From assembly GCF_014400405.1 (NCBI RefSeq), contig NZ_CP060496.1:310001-374000 (forward strand): DNA of 64,000 nucleotides, read 5' to 3'. The translations under genes and the position numbers were made by a program. The DNA comes from Brachybacterium sp. Z12. Lineage in GTDB: Bacteria > Actinomycetota > Actinomycetes > Actinomycetales > Dermabacteraceae. The notes under the pieces were generated by a model. It was not told where the DNA came from, searched no databases, and saw only the letters and a list, made by a program, of their open reading frames with translations. Below, one piece after another: positions 49,293-59,047 of the stretch (positions within the stretch are counted from its first letter, which is position 1; every line of letters starts with the position of its first letter).

Positions 49293-49298
49293 TACCCT
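49293..49298 (+). promoter_or_regulatory. Leaderless -10 box (TACCCT) for the aldehyde dehydrogenase gene
   Basis: TACCCT, then six bases, then ATG 49305. GGAG falls within those six bases and is too close to serve as a ribosome-binding site, so leaderless initiation is likely. Confidence 0.5.
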
Positions 49299-49304
49299 GG
49301 AGCC

Positions 49305-50737
49305 ATGTCCACCGACGCGCACCAGGCCGCTCCGTCCGCCCTCGACGCCGTCCGGCGAGGCGAGATCCTCGCCGACGTCGCCGCGCTGCGGGACTCCTTC
49401 GACGCGGGCACCACCCGGCCGCTCGAGGCGCGGATCGCCCAGCTCGATGCCCTCGCCCGCGGCCTCCGTACCGAGCGTCCCCGGCTGCTGAAGGCCCTGG
49501 AGCTCGACCTCGGCAAGTCCCGCACCGAATCGCTGATCACTGAGCTGGGCGTCGTCACCCAGGAGATCGCGCACCTGCGGAAGAACCTCCGCGCCTGGCT
49601 GCGACCGGAGCGCTTCGGCCCAGGGCTGCTGCTCGCGCCCTCCAGCGGGCAGATCCGCCGCGAGCCTCTCGGGACCACGCTGATCATCTCCCCGTGGAAC
49701 TACCCCGTGAACCTCGCGCTCGCTCCGCTGATCGGCGCGATCGCCGGCGGGAACACCGCACTGCTGAAGCCCAGCGAGGTCGCCCCCGCCACCTCCGCCG
49801 CCCTCGCGCACCTGGTGCGCACCCACCTCGACCCGGCCTGGGTGAGAGCCGTCGAAGGCGCGGTCGAGGAGACCACGCTCCTGCTCGAACAGCGCTTCGA
49901 CCTGATCTTCTACACCGGCAACGGGACCGTCGGACGGATCGTCGCACGCGCCGCCGCCGAGCACCTCACCCCCACCGTGCTCGAGCTCGGCGGGAAGTCT
50001 CCGGTCTTCGTCGACGCGGGCATCGACCTCGCCACCACCGCCCGCCGCATCGTGTGGGGAAGTTCGCCAATGCCGGGCAGACCTGCGTCGCCCCCGACTA
50101 CCTCATGGCCGAACGCTCCACCCTCGACGCCCTCGTGCCCCATCTGAAGGACGCCGTCACCTCGATGTACGGGCGCACTCCCCAGCGCAGCCGCGACTAC
50201 GGCCGGATGGTGAACCAGAAGCACTTCGACCGCGTGCTGGCCCTGATCGACGACGACAAAGCCGTCATCGGCGGCACCTCCGCAGCCGATCGGGCCAATC
50301 GCTACCTCCCGCCGACGATCCTCGACGGCGTGGACTGGGACGATCCGGTGATGGGGGAGGAGATCTTCGGCCCCGTGCTCCCGCTGCTCGCCGTGGACGG
50401 GCCCGACGAGGCGATCACCCGCATCAATGGGGGCGAGAAGCCGTTGACCGCCTACGTGTTCAGTCCCCGCCCCGAGATCGAGGAGCGGTTCACGGCCGAG
50501 ACCTCCTCGGGCTCCCTCGCTCTCGGCCACACGCTCGCCCACCTCGGCTCCCAGACCATGCCCTTCGGCGGCGTGGGGGAGTCCGGCATGGGGAAATACC
50601 ACGGCCGCGCGAGCCTCGAGGTGTTCACCCATGCCAAGCCCGTCGTGAAGAAGCCGCTGCGCCCCGACACGCTGCGACTGGTCACCCCGCCGTACCGCGG
50701 GGCGAAGCGGGCGCTGCTCGGGCGGCTGTTCCGCTGA
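49305..50737 (+). CDS. Aldehyde dehydrogenase, class 3-like (one frameshift)
   Basis: About 477 residues after repair; oxidises aldehydes with NAD(P). Motifs: LIISPWNYPVNLALAPLIGA, IAGGNTALLKPSEVAPATSA, FDLIFYTGNGTVGRIVARAA, the general-base Glu in PTVLELGGKSPVFVD and the nucleophilic Cys in KFANAGQTCVAPDYL, then EEIFGPVLPLLAV and MPFGGVGESGMGKYHG. Size and motif spacing suit the fatty/aromatic-aldehyde class 3 group. The frame breaks in the G4 run 50056-50059; one added G gives IVWGKFANAGQT. Monocistronic. Confidence 0.9.
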
Positions 50738-50965
50738 GCCGCCGCGCTGCGGACGCCGGCGCCTCGGCTCGTTCGACCGCCGTCGGCCGTGCGGATGACC
50801 TCACCGCGACGAATGTTGATGGTGACCCCTCCTCGCGGCCATGTTCGGGCCTGACCAGGGCTCTCAGTGATGCGCAGCGGGGCTAGCGGGTCTAACGTCG
50901 TTCCCATTGCCCGCACGGGCCTGCCGTTCCGACCCCTATGAGCCGATGCGCTCGAGGAGCTCCTC

Positions 50966-52277
50966 ATGACCTTCCGCCCACCGCTTCGCCGGCGGCCCCC
51001 GCGCCGCCGCAGAAGCCGTCCCTGTTCAACGGCGCCACCACGCACGGCGTCCGCGGCCAGCGCCGGATCCGCCACCCCTGGGAACTGCCGCTGCTGTGGG
51101 TGGGCGTGGCCGCGACCGTGCTCGGCTACCTCTCCTGGGGCGGTGCGATCGGCGGCACGATCTGGCTGTTCGCCACAGAGGGCGAGGACGCGGTCTCCAA
51201 GGCGTGGGAGTACGCCTCGATGCTCCCGCTGGTGATTCAGCTGGTGTTCCTGCTGCCGCTGCTGCCGTTTCTGATCTGGTGGGTGCGCGCGATCATGTAC
51301 GCCCAGCTGCGCGCGACCTCCGTGCGGATGAGCCCCACCCAGTTCCCCGAGGGCTACCGGATGGTGGCCGAGGCCGCCGCCCAGTTCGGGATGCGCAACG
51401 TCCCGGACGCCTACGTGACCATGGGCAACGGCGTGATCAACGCCTTCGCCTCCGGCCACGGGTTCCGCCGCTTCGTGGTGGTGCACTCGGACCTGTTCGA
51501 GGTCGGCGGTCAGGGCCGTGACCGCGACGCGCTGAAGTTCGTGATCGGCCATGAGGTGGGCCACCTCGCCGCCGGCCACGTCTCCTACTTCCGCCTGCTG
51601 TTCACCAACCTGCTCTCCCTGGTCCCGCTCCTGGGCCCGGCCCTGTCCCGCTCCCAGGAGTACACCGCCGACAACTTCGGCTACAGCTTCGCGCCCGAGG
51701 GCTCCGCCGGTGTGATGGGGCTGCTCTCGGGCGGGAAGTACCTGGGCACCGAGGTTAACGTCCACGAGCTCGCCGACCGTGCCGCGACCGACCCGAGCTT
51801 CTTCGTGCACTGGGTCAACTGGGGCTCCTCCCACCCGATCACCACCTGGCGCGCCCACGTCCTGCGCGACCGCTCCGAGCCCGGCGCGCTGTGGATCCGA
51901 CCCAAGGGGCACCTCTTCAACTCGCCGCTGCCGGCCGGTCACCGCTGGTCCTCCCTGTACCCGAGCCCCGGCGAGGCGATCACGCTGCTGGACCAGGCCA
52001 GCCAGATCCGTCCCGACGGCTACGGCGAGCAGTTCGGCCGCTTCACCGGCGTGCCGACCCCCACCGCCCGACGGCGCGGGCCGTGCAGACCGCCGCGCCG
52101 CTGCTCAGCGGACGCTCCGGCTACGTCATCCCGCCCGGCCCGTACAACGACGACGCCCGCGACCCGCGTGCCGGAGCGCAAACGAACTCCTTTGCGCCGC
52201 CGGCTCCGAACGCGCAGCAGGGACCGCAGGGTCCCGGCAGCTTCGGACCGGGTCAGGGCCCCTCGCAGTCGTCCTGA
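50966..52277 (+). CDS. M48 family membrane metalloprotease (two frameshifts)
   Basis: About 437 residues after repair. Two N-terminal helices (WELPLLWVGVAATVLGYLSW and LVIQLVFLLPLLPFLIWW) precede the protease domain: YVTMGNGVINAFASGHGFRR, zinc site FVIGHEVGHLAAGHVSYFRL, and the third ligand in SRSQEYTADNFGYSFAP, as in HtpX-like enzymes. The tail is Pro/Gln/Gly-rich. ATG 50966 has GAGGAG upstream, but a C is missing at 50977-50979 (repair RPTASPAAPAPPQKPS) and another at 52067-52069 (repair PTPTAPTARAVQTAAP). Likely role: membrane protein quality control. Confidence 0.85.
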
Positions 52278-52283
52278 TCTCGA

Positions 52284-52326
52284 GCGGCCGGGCGTCACCG
52301 CCTCGACGGGTGGCGCCCGGCCGCTG
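52284..52326. terminator. Terminator hairpin after the M48 protease gene
   Basis: AGCGGCCGGGCG and CGCCCGGCCGCT pair perfectly (12 bp), with extra pairing inside the 19-base loop. It starts seven bases after the protease stop. Confidence 0.75.
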
Positions 52327-52373
52327 CGGTGTCCCTCCGGTCACCACACCCTCCACAAAGTGCACTCACTGCA

Positions 52374-52379
52374 TAAGGT
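52374..52379 (+). promoter_or_regulatory. Leaderless -10 box (TAAGGT) and nearby TGCA dyad for the MFS exporter
   Basis: TAAGGT ends six bases before GTG 52386, with no ribosome-binding site. Just upstream, TGCA-CTCAC-TGCA (52361-52373) forms a small dyad overlapping the promoter spacer, a plausible repressor site, but no regulator is encoded beside it. Confidence 0.45.
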
Positions 52380-52385
52380 GGCCGG

Positions 52386-53816
52386 GTGATCCCCCACTAC
52401 AACGCACCGGCCCCCGCTGTGCGTCGCAAGCCCCTGCTCGCCGTCCTCCTCGCCCCGCTGTTCATGGCCCTGATCGCCGTGAGCGTCATCAACGTCGCCC
52501 TCACCGCGATCGGGGAGAGCCTCGAGGCGGATTCCGGCGGGCTGCAGTGGGTGATCTCCGGCTACGCGCTCGCCTTCGGCATGCTGCTGGTCCCCGCCGG
52601 CAGGGCGGGAGATGCCACCGGGCGCCGCCGCATGTTCGTGATCGGTGTCGGTGTGTTCACCCTCGGTTCGCTGCTGTCCGGCTTCGCAGGCAGCGTCGAG
52701 ACCCTGAACATCGCCCGCATCCTGCAGGGCCTCGGTTCGGGCCTGCTGAACCCGCAGACGGTCGCCCTGATCCAGCAGCACTTCCGCGGCCAGGACCGCG
52801 CCCGCGCCTTCGCGCTGCTGGCCACCACGGTCGCGGTCGCGACCGCCGTCGGCCCCGTGATCGGCGGGCTGCTGATCCAGATCCTCGGCCCCGACCAGGG
52901 CTGGCGATGGATGTTCCTGATGAACGTCCCGATCGGCGTGATCGCCATCCTCGGCGCGTTCAAGTTCATCCCTGACGACAAGGCGCGCGGCAAGGCCAGA
53001 CCGGACCTCGATCCGATCGGCAGCCTCCTGCTGTGCATCGCGATCCTGGGCGTGATGCTGCCCTTCCTCGAGCGCGGCACCAGCGCCCTGGTGTGGCTGT
53101 GCTTCCCCGCCGGCATCGCCGTGCTGGGCCTGTGGTGGTGGTGGGAGCAGCGCTACAAGCGCGCCGGCCGCCCGCCGATGGTGGACACCGCGATCTTCTC
53201 CAACAAGGCGTTCCGCAACGGCATTCTCATCGTCTCGGTGTACTTCCTCGGCGCCACCAGCGTGTGGATCATCGTGCCGCTCTACCTGCAGATGCACCTC
53301 GGCCACACCGCCTTCGAAGCCTCCCTGATGGGCCTGCCTTCCTCGATCGCGGCCGCCTTCTCCTCGCAGATCGCCGGCCGCTACGTGCTCACCCTCGGCC
53401 GACGCATGGTGATCGTGGGCTTCGGGATCGCCTTCCTGGGCCTGCTGGGCACCGGGATCCTCGCCGGGTTCGTCGAGAACGGCATGATCGCGTTCTGGTG
53501 GCTGGCCGCGCCGCTGATGCTGATGGGCCTCAGCCAGGGAATGACCATCTCCCCGAACCAGACCCTCACCCTGAATTCCGTGGATCCCCGCTTCGGCGGC
53601 GTGGCCGGCGGGATCCTGCAGCTGGGCCAGCGCACCGGCGCCGCGATCGGCACTGCGATGATCCCCGGCATCATCTTCTCCCTCACCGAGGGCGGTCATG
53701 CCTGGTTCGAGGCGTTCATCATCGCGATCGCTATCATCATGGCCCTGACCCTGGCGGCGATGGGCGTGAGCTTCGCGGACCGCGCCCGGGAGAAGCTCGG
53801 CAAGGGCGCTCTGTAG
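52386..53816 (+). CDS. MFS drug exporter, DHA2 (EmrB/QacA) family
   Basis: Intact 476 residues, about 14 helices. Seen: LFMALIAVSVINVALTAIGE, LQWVISGYALAFGMLLVPAG, RAGDATGRRRMFVIGVGVFT (motif A), IARILQGLGSGLLNPQTVAL, and motif C ATAVGPVIGGLLIQ typical of proton antiporters. It should expel hydrophobic or cationic compounds. It stands alone, with its own promoter and no adjacent regulator; a short palindrome GCCCTC-GA-GAGGGC follows its stop. Confidence 0.88.
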   Translation: MIPHYNAPAPAVRRKPLLAVLLAPLFMALIAVSVINVALTAIGESLEADSGGLQWVISGYALAFGMLLVPAGRAGDATGRRRMFVIGVGVFTLGSLLSGFAGSVETLNIARILQGLGSGLLNPQTVALIQQHFRGQDRARAFALLATTVAVATAVGPVIGGLLIQILGPDQGWRWMFLMNVPIGVIAILGAFKFIPDDKARGKARPDLDPIGSLLLCIAILGVMLPFLERGTSALVWLCFPAGIAVLGLWWWWEQRYKRAGRPPMVDTAIFSNKAFRNGILIVSVYFLGATSVWIIVPLYLQMHLGHTAFEASLMGLPSSIAAAFSSQIAGRYVLTLGRRMVIVGFGIAFLGLLGTGILAGFVENGMIAFWWLAAPLMLMGLSQGMTISPNQTLTLNSVDPRFGGVAGGILQLGQRTGAAIGTAMIPGIIFSLTEGGHAWFEAFIIAIAIIMALTLAAMGVSFADRAREKLGKGAL

Positions 53817-53919
53817 ACCACGCCCTCGAGAGGGCAACAGATGGGGCCGCGACGACGCGACCGCACGCAGGGACAGAGCCTCCAGCTCGGCTGGAGAATG
53901 CCTGCTGGTCCCTCGGGCT

Positions 53920-54110
53920 CCGCGGTCACGGACTTCCTGCAAGCCGTCGTTCGACGTTTCCCGCACCGCCTAGCAGGTGACGATCAACGGGGTCACGATC
54001 CCTTTCGAGGACCTGGCGCTCTCCCGGGCTCCCTACCTGCCGCAGATCGTCTTGCAGCTGTTGGCCGGCAGCTACGAACTCAGCATCCTCATGGCCAGTC
54101 ACTGGGCGGA
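53920..54110 (+). pseudogene. Remnant of a paralogue of the downstream membrane-anchored protein
   Basis: Two pieces resemble parts of the gene at 54263-55496 in the same order. AVTDFLQAVV (53919-53950) parallels ATQFLQAVLDG, and VTINGVTIPFEDLALSRAPY then LQLLAGSYELSI (from 53973) parallels LMINGQMVEIP...LHALPGTIEI. The middle and both ends are missing. The rest of the gap from 53817 to 54262 shows no gene; TACTCT at 54220-54225 could be the -10 of the downstream gene. Confidence 0.55.
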
Positions 54111-54262
54111 GGTTCCCTCGCGCTCTCGAGGAGCCGCTGACGTTCGGGCTCCTGCGTGTGACCGTGGGATGCGTGCACGCGGAAGGGAGCCGGCACCTCT
54201 CTTGAATGCACCACGCGAGTACTCTGTGGCGACGCAGACCGGAACCGGCCGAAGGGGGCCAA

Positions 54263-55496
54263 GTGGCGCGCGCACAGCGGCCCGCAGGGGCAGGGCGCAC
54301 GATCGCAGTGGGGTGGTCGACGCCCGAGGCCGACCAGCCCGCGCATCCGGCAGCGCCCCGACACGATCCGCCGAGCAGCGCAGGCTCCTCGACGAACGCT
54401 CCGGCGCCCGAGCCCCGTGGCCCGCGCCGCCCTCTCCTCGTCGGCGGTGCGATCCTCCTGGTCCTCGCGCTCGTCCTCGCACTCCCGCTGCTGCTTCTCG
54501 GCGGCGGCTCCCGGAGCGGACCGCCACCCAGTTCCTGCAGGCCGTGCTCGACGGGGACGCGGAGATCGTGCGCGAGCACCTCGCCCGAGCGACGGGGTCC
54601 TGGACATCGCCCTGACCGACGAGGTGCTCACCGCGGCGCCCGAACGGATCGAGAGCTTCTCGATTGACCAGGTGAACATCGAGGGTGACAGCGCCGAGGT
54701 GATCGCGTCTCTCATGCGGGACGACTACGCCCTTGAGACCACCCTCCACCTCGAACGGCATCGCGAAGGCCTGCTGCGCCGCGAGACCTGGGAGCTGCAG
54801 CCGGTGACCCTGCCGGTGCTGAACCTGGAGATCCCCGTGGGCAGCGAGCAGCTGATGATCAACGGGCAGATGGTGGAGATCCCCGCGGAGCACCGCTCCG
54901 ACGAAGCCTTCGGGCTGAGCTCGCTCATGCTGCATGCGCTGCCCGGGACGATCGAGATCCGGGCGCAGGAGATCGGTGACCACCTCATCCCGTCCCCCGA
55001 GCTGGTGAACGCCCCGCCCGTGCTCGGCAGCTGGGCCAGCCCTCCCACGCAGATCGGCTACGAGCTCACCGGGGCCGGGACGGACCAGCTGCTCAGCGCG
55101 CTGGACGCGTCCTTCGAGGAGTGCCTGCGCAGCTCCTCCCCGCGCCCTGCCGGTTGCCCCTTCGCCGCCCCGCAGGAGGCCACGGGCTCGGGCACCTGGG
55201 AACTGGACGACGCTCTCGAGGTCCTCGACACGTGGGGCGAGGGGTCGATCTACTCGGTGCGGATGATCGGTACGGTCACCTTCACCCTCGATGCAGCGGA
55301 CGGCATCGAACCACAGGTGCACGAGGTCGAGATCGATTCCTCGGCGTTCGCGATGCTCGACCGCGATGGCAATCTCACCCCGCAGTGGCACTCCCACGAC
55401 CTGGACACCGTCACCCTGGACTGTGCCGAGGGCGAATCGGCCGTCACCGGATGGTCCGGCGGGGAGTCCGAGGTGACCTGCGAGGCCGCCGGCTGA
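54263..55496 (+). CDS. Membrane-anchored extracytoplasmic protein of unknown function (two frameshifts)
   Basis: About 411 residues after repair. A Pro/Ala-rich cytosolic leader (PAPEPRGPRR) precedes one helix (LLVGGAILLVLALVLALPLL) and an outer domain with LQPVTLPVLNLEIPVGSEQL, MINGQMVEIPAEHRSDE, a CLRSSSPRPAGCPF disulfide candidate and an acidic C-terminus. It begins with a DUF4878-like segment (ATQFLQAVLDGDAEIVREHL). Function not recognised. Breaks: C3 run 54510-54512 and G4 run 54594-54597, each one base short. GTG 54263 has AGGGGG upstream. Confidence 0.65.
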
Positions 55497-55520
55497 GGCG
55501 GTGACACGAGGACGGCCAGC

Positions 55521-56383
55521 TCACGCTCGCGCTTGACGGCTCCTGAACCCGGCCACCCAACGCGGCGCCCGCAGCCGCTCGAGCGGCAGGAACGCCGCCC
55601 AGCAGATCACGGTGGGCAGGAAATGGATCCCCAGCAGCACCAGGGTCGACAGATGGAAGCCCAGATAGAGCACGACGACGACGTGCAGGGCCTTCCCGCG
55701 CAGGAACAGCACCACGGGGGAGAGGGCCTCGAGGGCGAGACCCGCCCACTGCGCCGGGACGAACACCCACGGCGTGTGCTCCACCAGCAGATGCGCCAGG
55801 GGGCTGCCGCGACGGATCGAGGCCCAGGTGAGGATCGCGCTGTTGCCCCAGTTCGCGAGCGAGCCCGAGTACAGGATCTTCGGGATCACGGAGAAGAAGT
55901 AGGTGCACACCACTGCGATCTGGATCGCGCGCAGCGCCCAGCCCGCGGCCTCGCTGTGCGCGGGTGCACCGAGCCCGCCCTCGAGCTGCGAGTGGGGGCG
56001 CCGGCGACCGTGGGCAGCACGGCGGTCGCCACCATCAGGGCCAGGTGGTCGTGGGCGATGTAGCCGTAGGAGTTGCTGTAGAGCATCCACAGCCAGAACG
56101 CGATCGCGACCACCGCGCCCGAGATCCTCGGTTGCCATCCCACGATCCCTGCCGCGCAGCCGGCCAGGATCGCCGCCAGCAGCGTCCACGCCACCGGAGC
56201 GGTCACCGGCGGCAGATGCAGCAGCCGCGCCAGCGCCAGCGGCGTGTAGAAACCGGAGTTCCCAGCATGGGAGAGGACGTCGCGCGAGAAGGTCAGCACA
56301 TCCAGCACCACGAAGGCGTAGATGATCACCCGCAGCACCCGGATCCGGGCGAGCGGCAGGGCCGGGAACAGGAAGCCCCTCAT
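55521..56383 (-). CDS. HTTM-domain membrane protein (one frameshift)
   Basis: About 288 residues after repair, with six to eight helices: RVLRVIIYAFVVLDVLTFSR, AWTLLAAILAGCAAGIVGW, FWLWMLYSNSYGYIAHDHLA, IQIAVVCTYFFSVIPKILYS, LHVVVVLYLGFHLSTLVLLG. The layout matches HTTM (horizontally transferred transmembrane) proteins related to the vitamin K carboxylase membrane part; the bacterial function is unknown. One base is missing in the run at 55994-55998 (repair AGAPHSQLEGGLGAPAHSE). ATG 56383 overlaps the upstream partner's stop (ATGA). Confidence 0.75.
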
Positions 56384-56832
56384 GGCGCCTCCCACCGCAC
56401 GACCTCCACGAACTCGTCCTCACCATGCGCGGTGCCGTCCTGCAGCGAGGTGATCCGCTGGCACAGCACCAGCGCGTCCAGCGGTGCCTCGCCCCGATGA
56501 CGGCGCTCGTACTCGGCGGCCAGCGGGGCCAGCAGCTGCGGATCCGCTTCGATCTGGCGGAGGTTGTTCTCCACGTCGGCCCGCTCGATGCCGACGCTGC
56601 GCTGGCCGAAGCGGATGTCGAAGGGCTCCTCGCCCTCGCGCACGCCCTGCAGGCAGGTGTTGACCACTTCCCCGTTCGGGTCGGTGCCGTAGGAGAACTG
56701 GTCCAGCACCCCGAAGGGGAACAGATCGTTCGAACGGGTCAGACCGCCCAGCGTCAGCACTCCCACACAGGCGAGGACCGCCAGCGCCCGCCAGGCCAGG
56801 GAGGCCAGGGGGAGCGAGGTCGTCGAGGGCAC
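56380..56832 (-). CDS. Small single-pass membrane protein, partner of the HTTM protein
   Basis: 150 residues from GTG 56832. One N-terminal helix (SLAWRALAVLACVGVLTLGG) and an outer domain with two cysteines (VVNTCLQGVREGEEPFDIRF, ALVLCQRITSLQDG). Not recognised by family. It overlaps the HTTM gene by ATGA, so the two products probably work together. A longer frame to 56874 exists, but TACCCT six bases before GTG 56832 supports the shorter leaderless form. Confidence 0.6.
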   Translation of the reverse strand: MPSTTSLPLASLAWRALAVLACVGVLTLGGLTRSNDLFPFGVLDQFSYGTDPNGEVVNTCLQGVREGEEPFDIRFGQRSVGIERADVENNLRQIEADPQLLAPLAAEYERRHRGEAPLDALVLCQRITSLQDGTAHGEDEFVEVVRWEAP

Positions 56833-56838
56833 CTGCTG

Positions 56839-56844
56839 AGGGTA
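56839..56844 (-). promoter_or_regulatory. Leaderless -10 box (TACCCT) for the HTTM pair
   Basis: On the minus strand TACCCT, six bases (CAGCAG), then GTG 56832. Confidence 0.5.
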
Positions 56845-56877
56845 TCGGGATCCGGGGCACGGCCAGTGCAGCACCGG

Positions 56878-57110
56878 TCAGCGCAGCAGCGTGGCCAGCT
56901 CGTGCAGCATCGTCGGCTGCCACCAGGCCCCGTCGTGCCCGTCGCTGTGCACCTCGAGCGAGATCTCCAGCCCCTCGCTCTCCTCGGCCGTGAGCGCCTC
57001 GCACAGCTTCTGGCCATCGCCGGCGGGGAGTCCGCCCTCATCGGCGGGGAGGGCACCGGCAGCTCCTGGAGCAGGGGAACGAGGGAAGCGCGCACCGCGA
57101 CGCTACGCGA
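56878..57110 (-). pseudogene. C-terminal fragment resembling an alpha/beta-hydrolase esterase
   Basis: The frame ending at 56878 reads GDGQKLCEALTAEESEGLEI then EVHSDGHDGAWWQPTMLHEL and ATLLR. The H-DG-H-D-x-WW pattern is that of the last strand and catalytic His region of bacterial esterase-family hydrolases. Upstream, a frame change leads to VRASLVPLLQELPVP. The nucleophile and the rest are absent, so only a stub remains, if it is truly coding. Confidence 0.4.
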
Positions 57111-57129
57111 ACGGCCTGGTGACGGGCAG

Positions 57130-58358
<1,229 letters not shown>

Positions 58359-58389
58359 GGCCTGCGGTCGGCGCCGCTTGCCCCTGCCC

Positions 58390-58929
58390 TCAGCCGTCAG
58401 CGGCCGCGAGCAGCCGGTCCACGATCGGCATCAGCTCCGCGGGAGTGATCGAGAGGCCGTCCGACGGTTCGGCGGCACCGCCCAGAGCGGCATCGAAATA
58501 GAGGCCATCGCCCAGCAGCAGGATCGCGCGGGCGGTGGCCTCCTCGCCCACCTCGGCCCGGATCAGCTCGAGCCACTGCGCGCGGGTGCGCCGCATCGCC
58601 TCCTGCGCCCCTGCATGTGATTCCTGGGCGAGTTGCGCGACCGCCACGAAGACGAGGTCGAAGTCGCCGCCGGTCCACACCGAGGTGCGCACGTAATAGC
58701 GCGAGGGGCCGCCCTGCGCCTCGCGCATCGCGACGAGATCCTCCTGCGCGAGCACCTCCAGCCGGGCGATCAGCCCCTCAGCCAGGGCCTCTTTCGAGGC
58801 GAAGTGGTAGAGCAGGCCGCCCTTGGAGACCCCGGCCCTCGCCGCCACCACTGAGAGCGTCGTCGCGCGCTGGCCCTCCTCGAGGAGGGTCGCCTGATAG
58901 GCGTCGAGCAGGGCGTCCCGAGCTGACAT
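58390..58929 (-). CDS. TetR-family repressor, divergent from the MFS exporter
   Basis: Intact 179 residues. The N-terminal helix-turn-helix is clear: TLSVVAARAGVSKGGLLYHF then ASKEALAEGLI, followed by an all-helical ligand domain of the TetR_C type. It is divergent from the exporter at 59048 across 118 bp that hold a dyad overlapping the exporter promoter, so it very probably represses that gene and is released by an exported drug. ATG 58929 lies seven bases after a TAAGGT box. Confidence 0.9.
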   Translation of the reverse strand: MSARDALLDAYQATLLEEGQRATTLSVVAARAGVSKGGLLYHFASKEALAEGLIARLEVLAQEDLVAMREAQGGPSRYYVRTSVWTGGDFDLVFVAVAQLAQESHAGAQEAMRRTRAQWLELIRAEVGEEATARAILLLGDGLYFDAALGGAAEPSDGLSITPAELMPIVDRLLAAADG

Positions 58930-58936
58930 GAGATCA

Positions 58937-58942
58937 ACCTTA
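58937..58942 (-). promoter_or_regulatory. Leaderless -10 box (TAAGGT) for the TetR gene
   Basis: On the minus strand TAAGGT, seven bases, then ATG 58929, with no ribosome-binding site. Confidence 0.5.
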
Positions 58943-58965
58943 CTGAGAAGAGGAAGGGCCGACGA

Positions 58966-58995
58966 TTGAACTGTACCGTCTGGACGGTTTAGCGT
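58966..58995 (+). promoter_or_regulatory. Exporter promoter with embedded TetR operator
   Basis: -35 TTGAAC (58966-58971), 18-bp spacer, -10 TAGCGT (58990-58995). The spacer contains ACCGTC-TG-GACGGT (58975-58988), a perfect 6+6 bp dyad ending two bases before the -10. A dimer bound there would block RNA polymerase, as for QacR/TetR-type control. Confidence 0.7.
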
Positions 58996-59047
58996 AGGCG
59001 GGGCTCCGCACCCGGTGGAGCATCCGTGCCACGCCCCGGAGGTCCCC

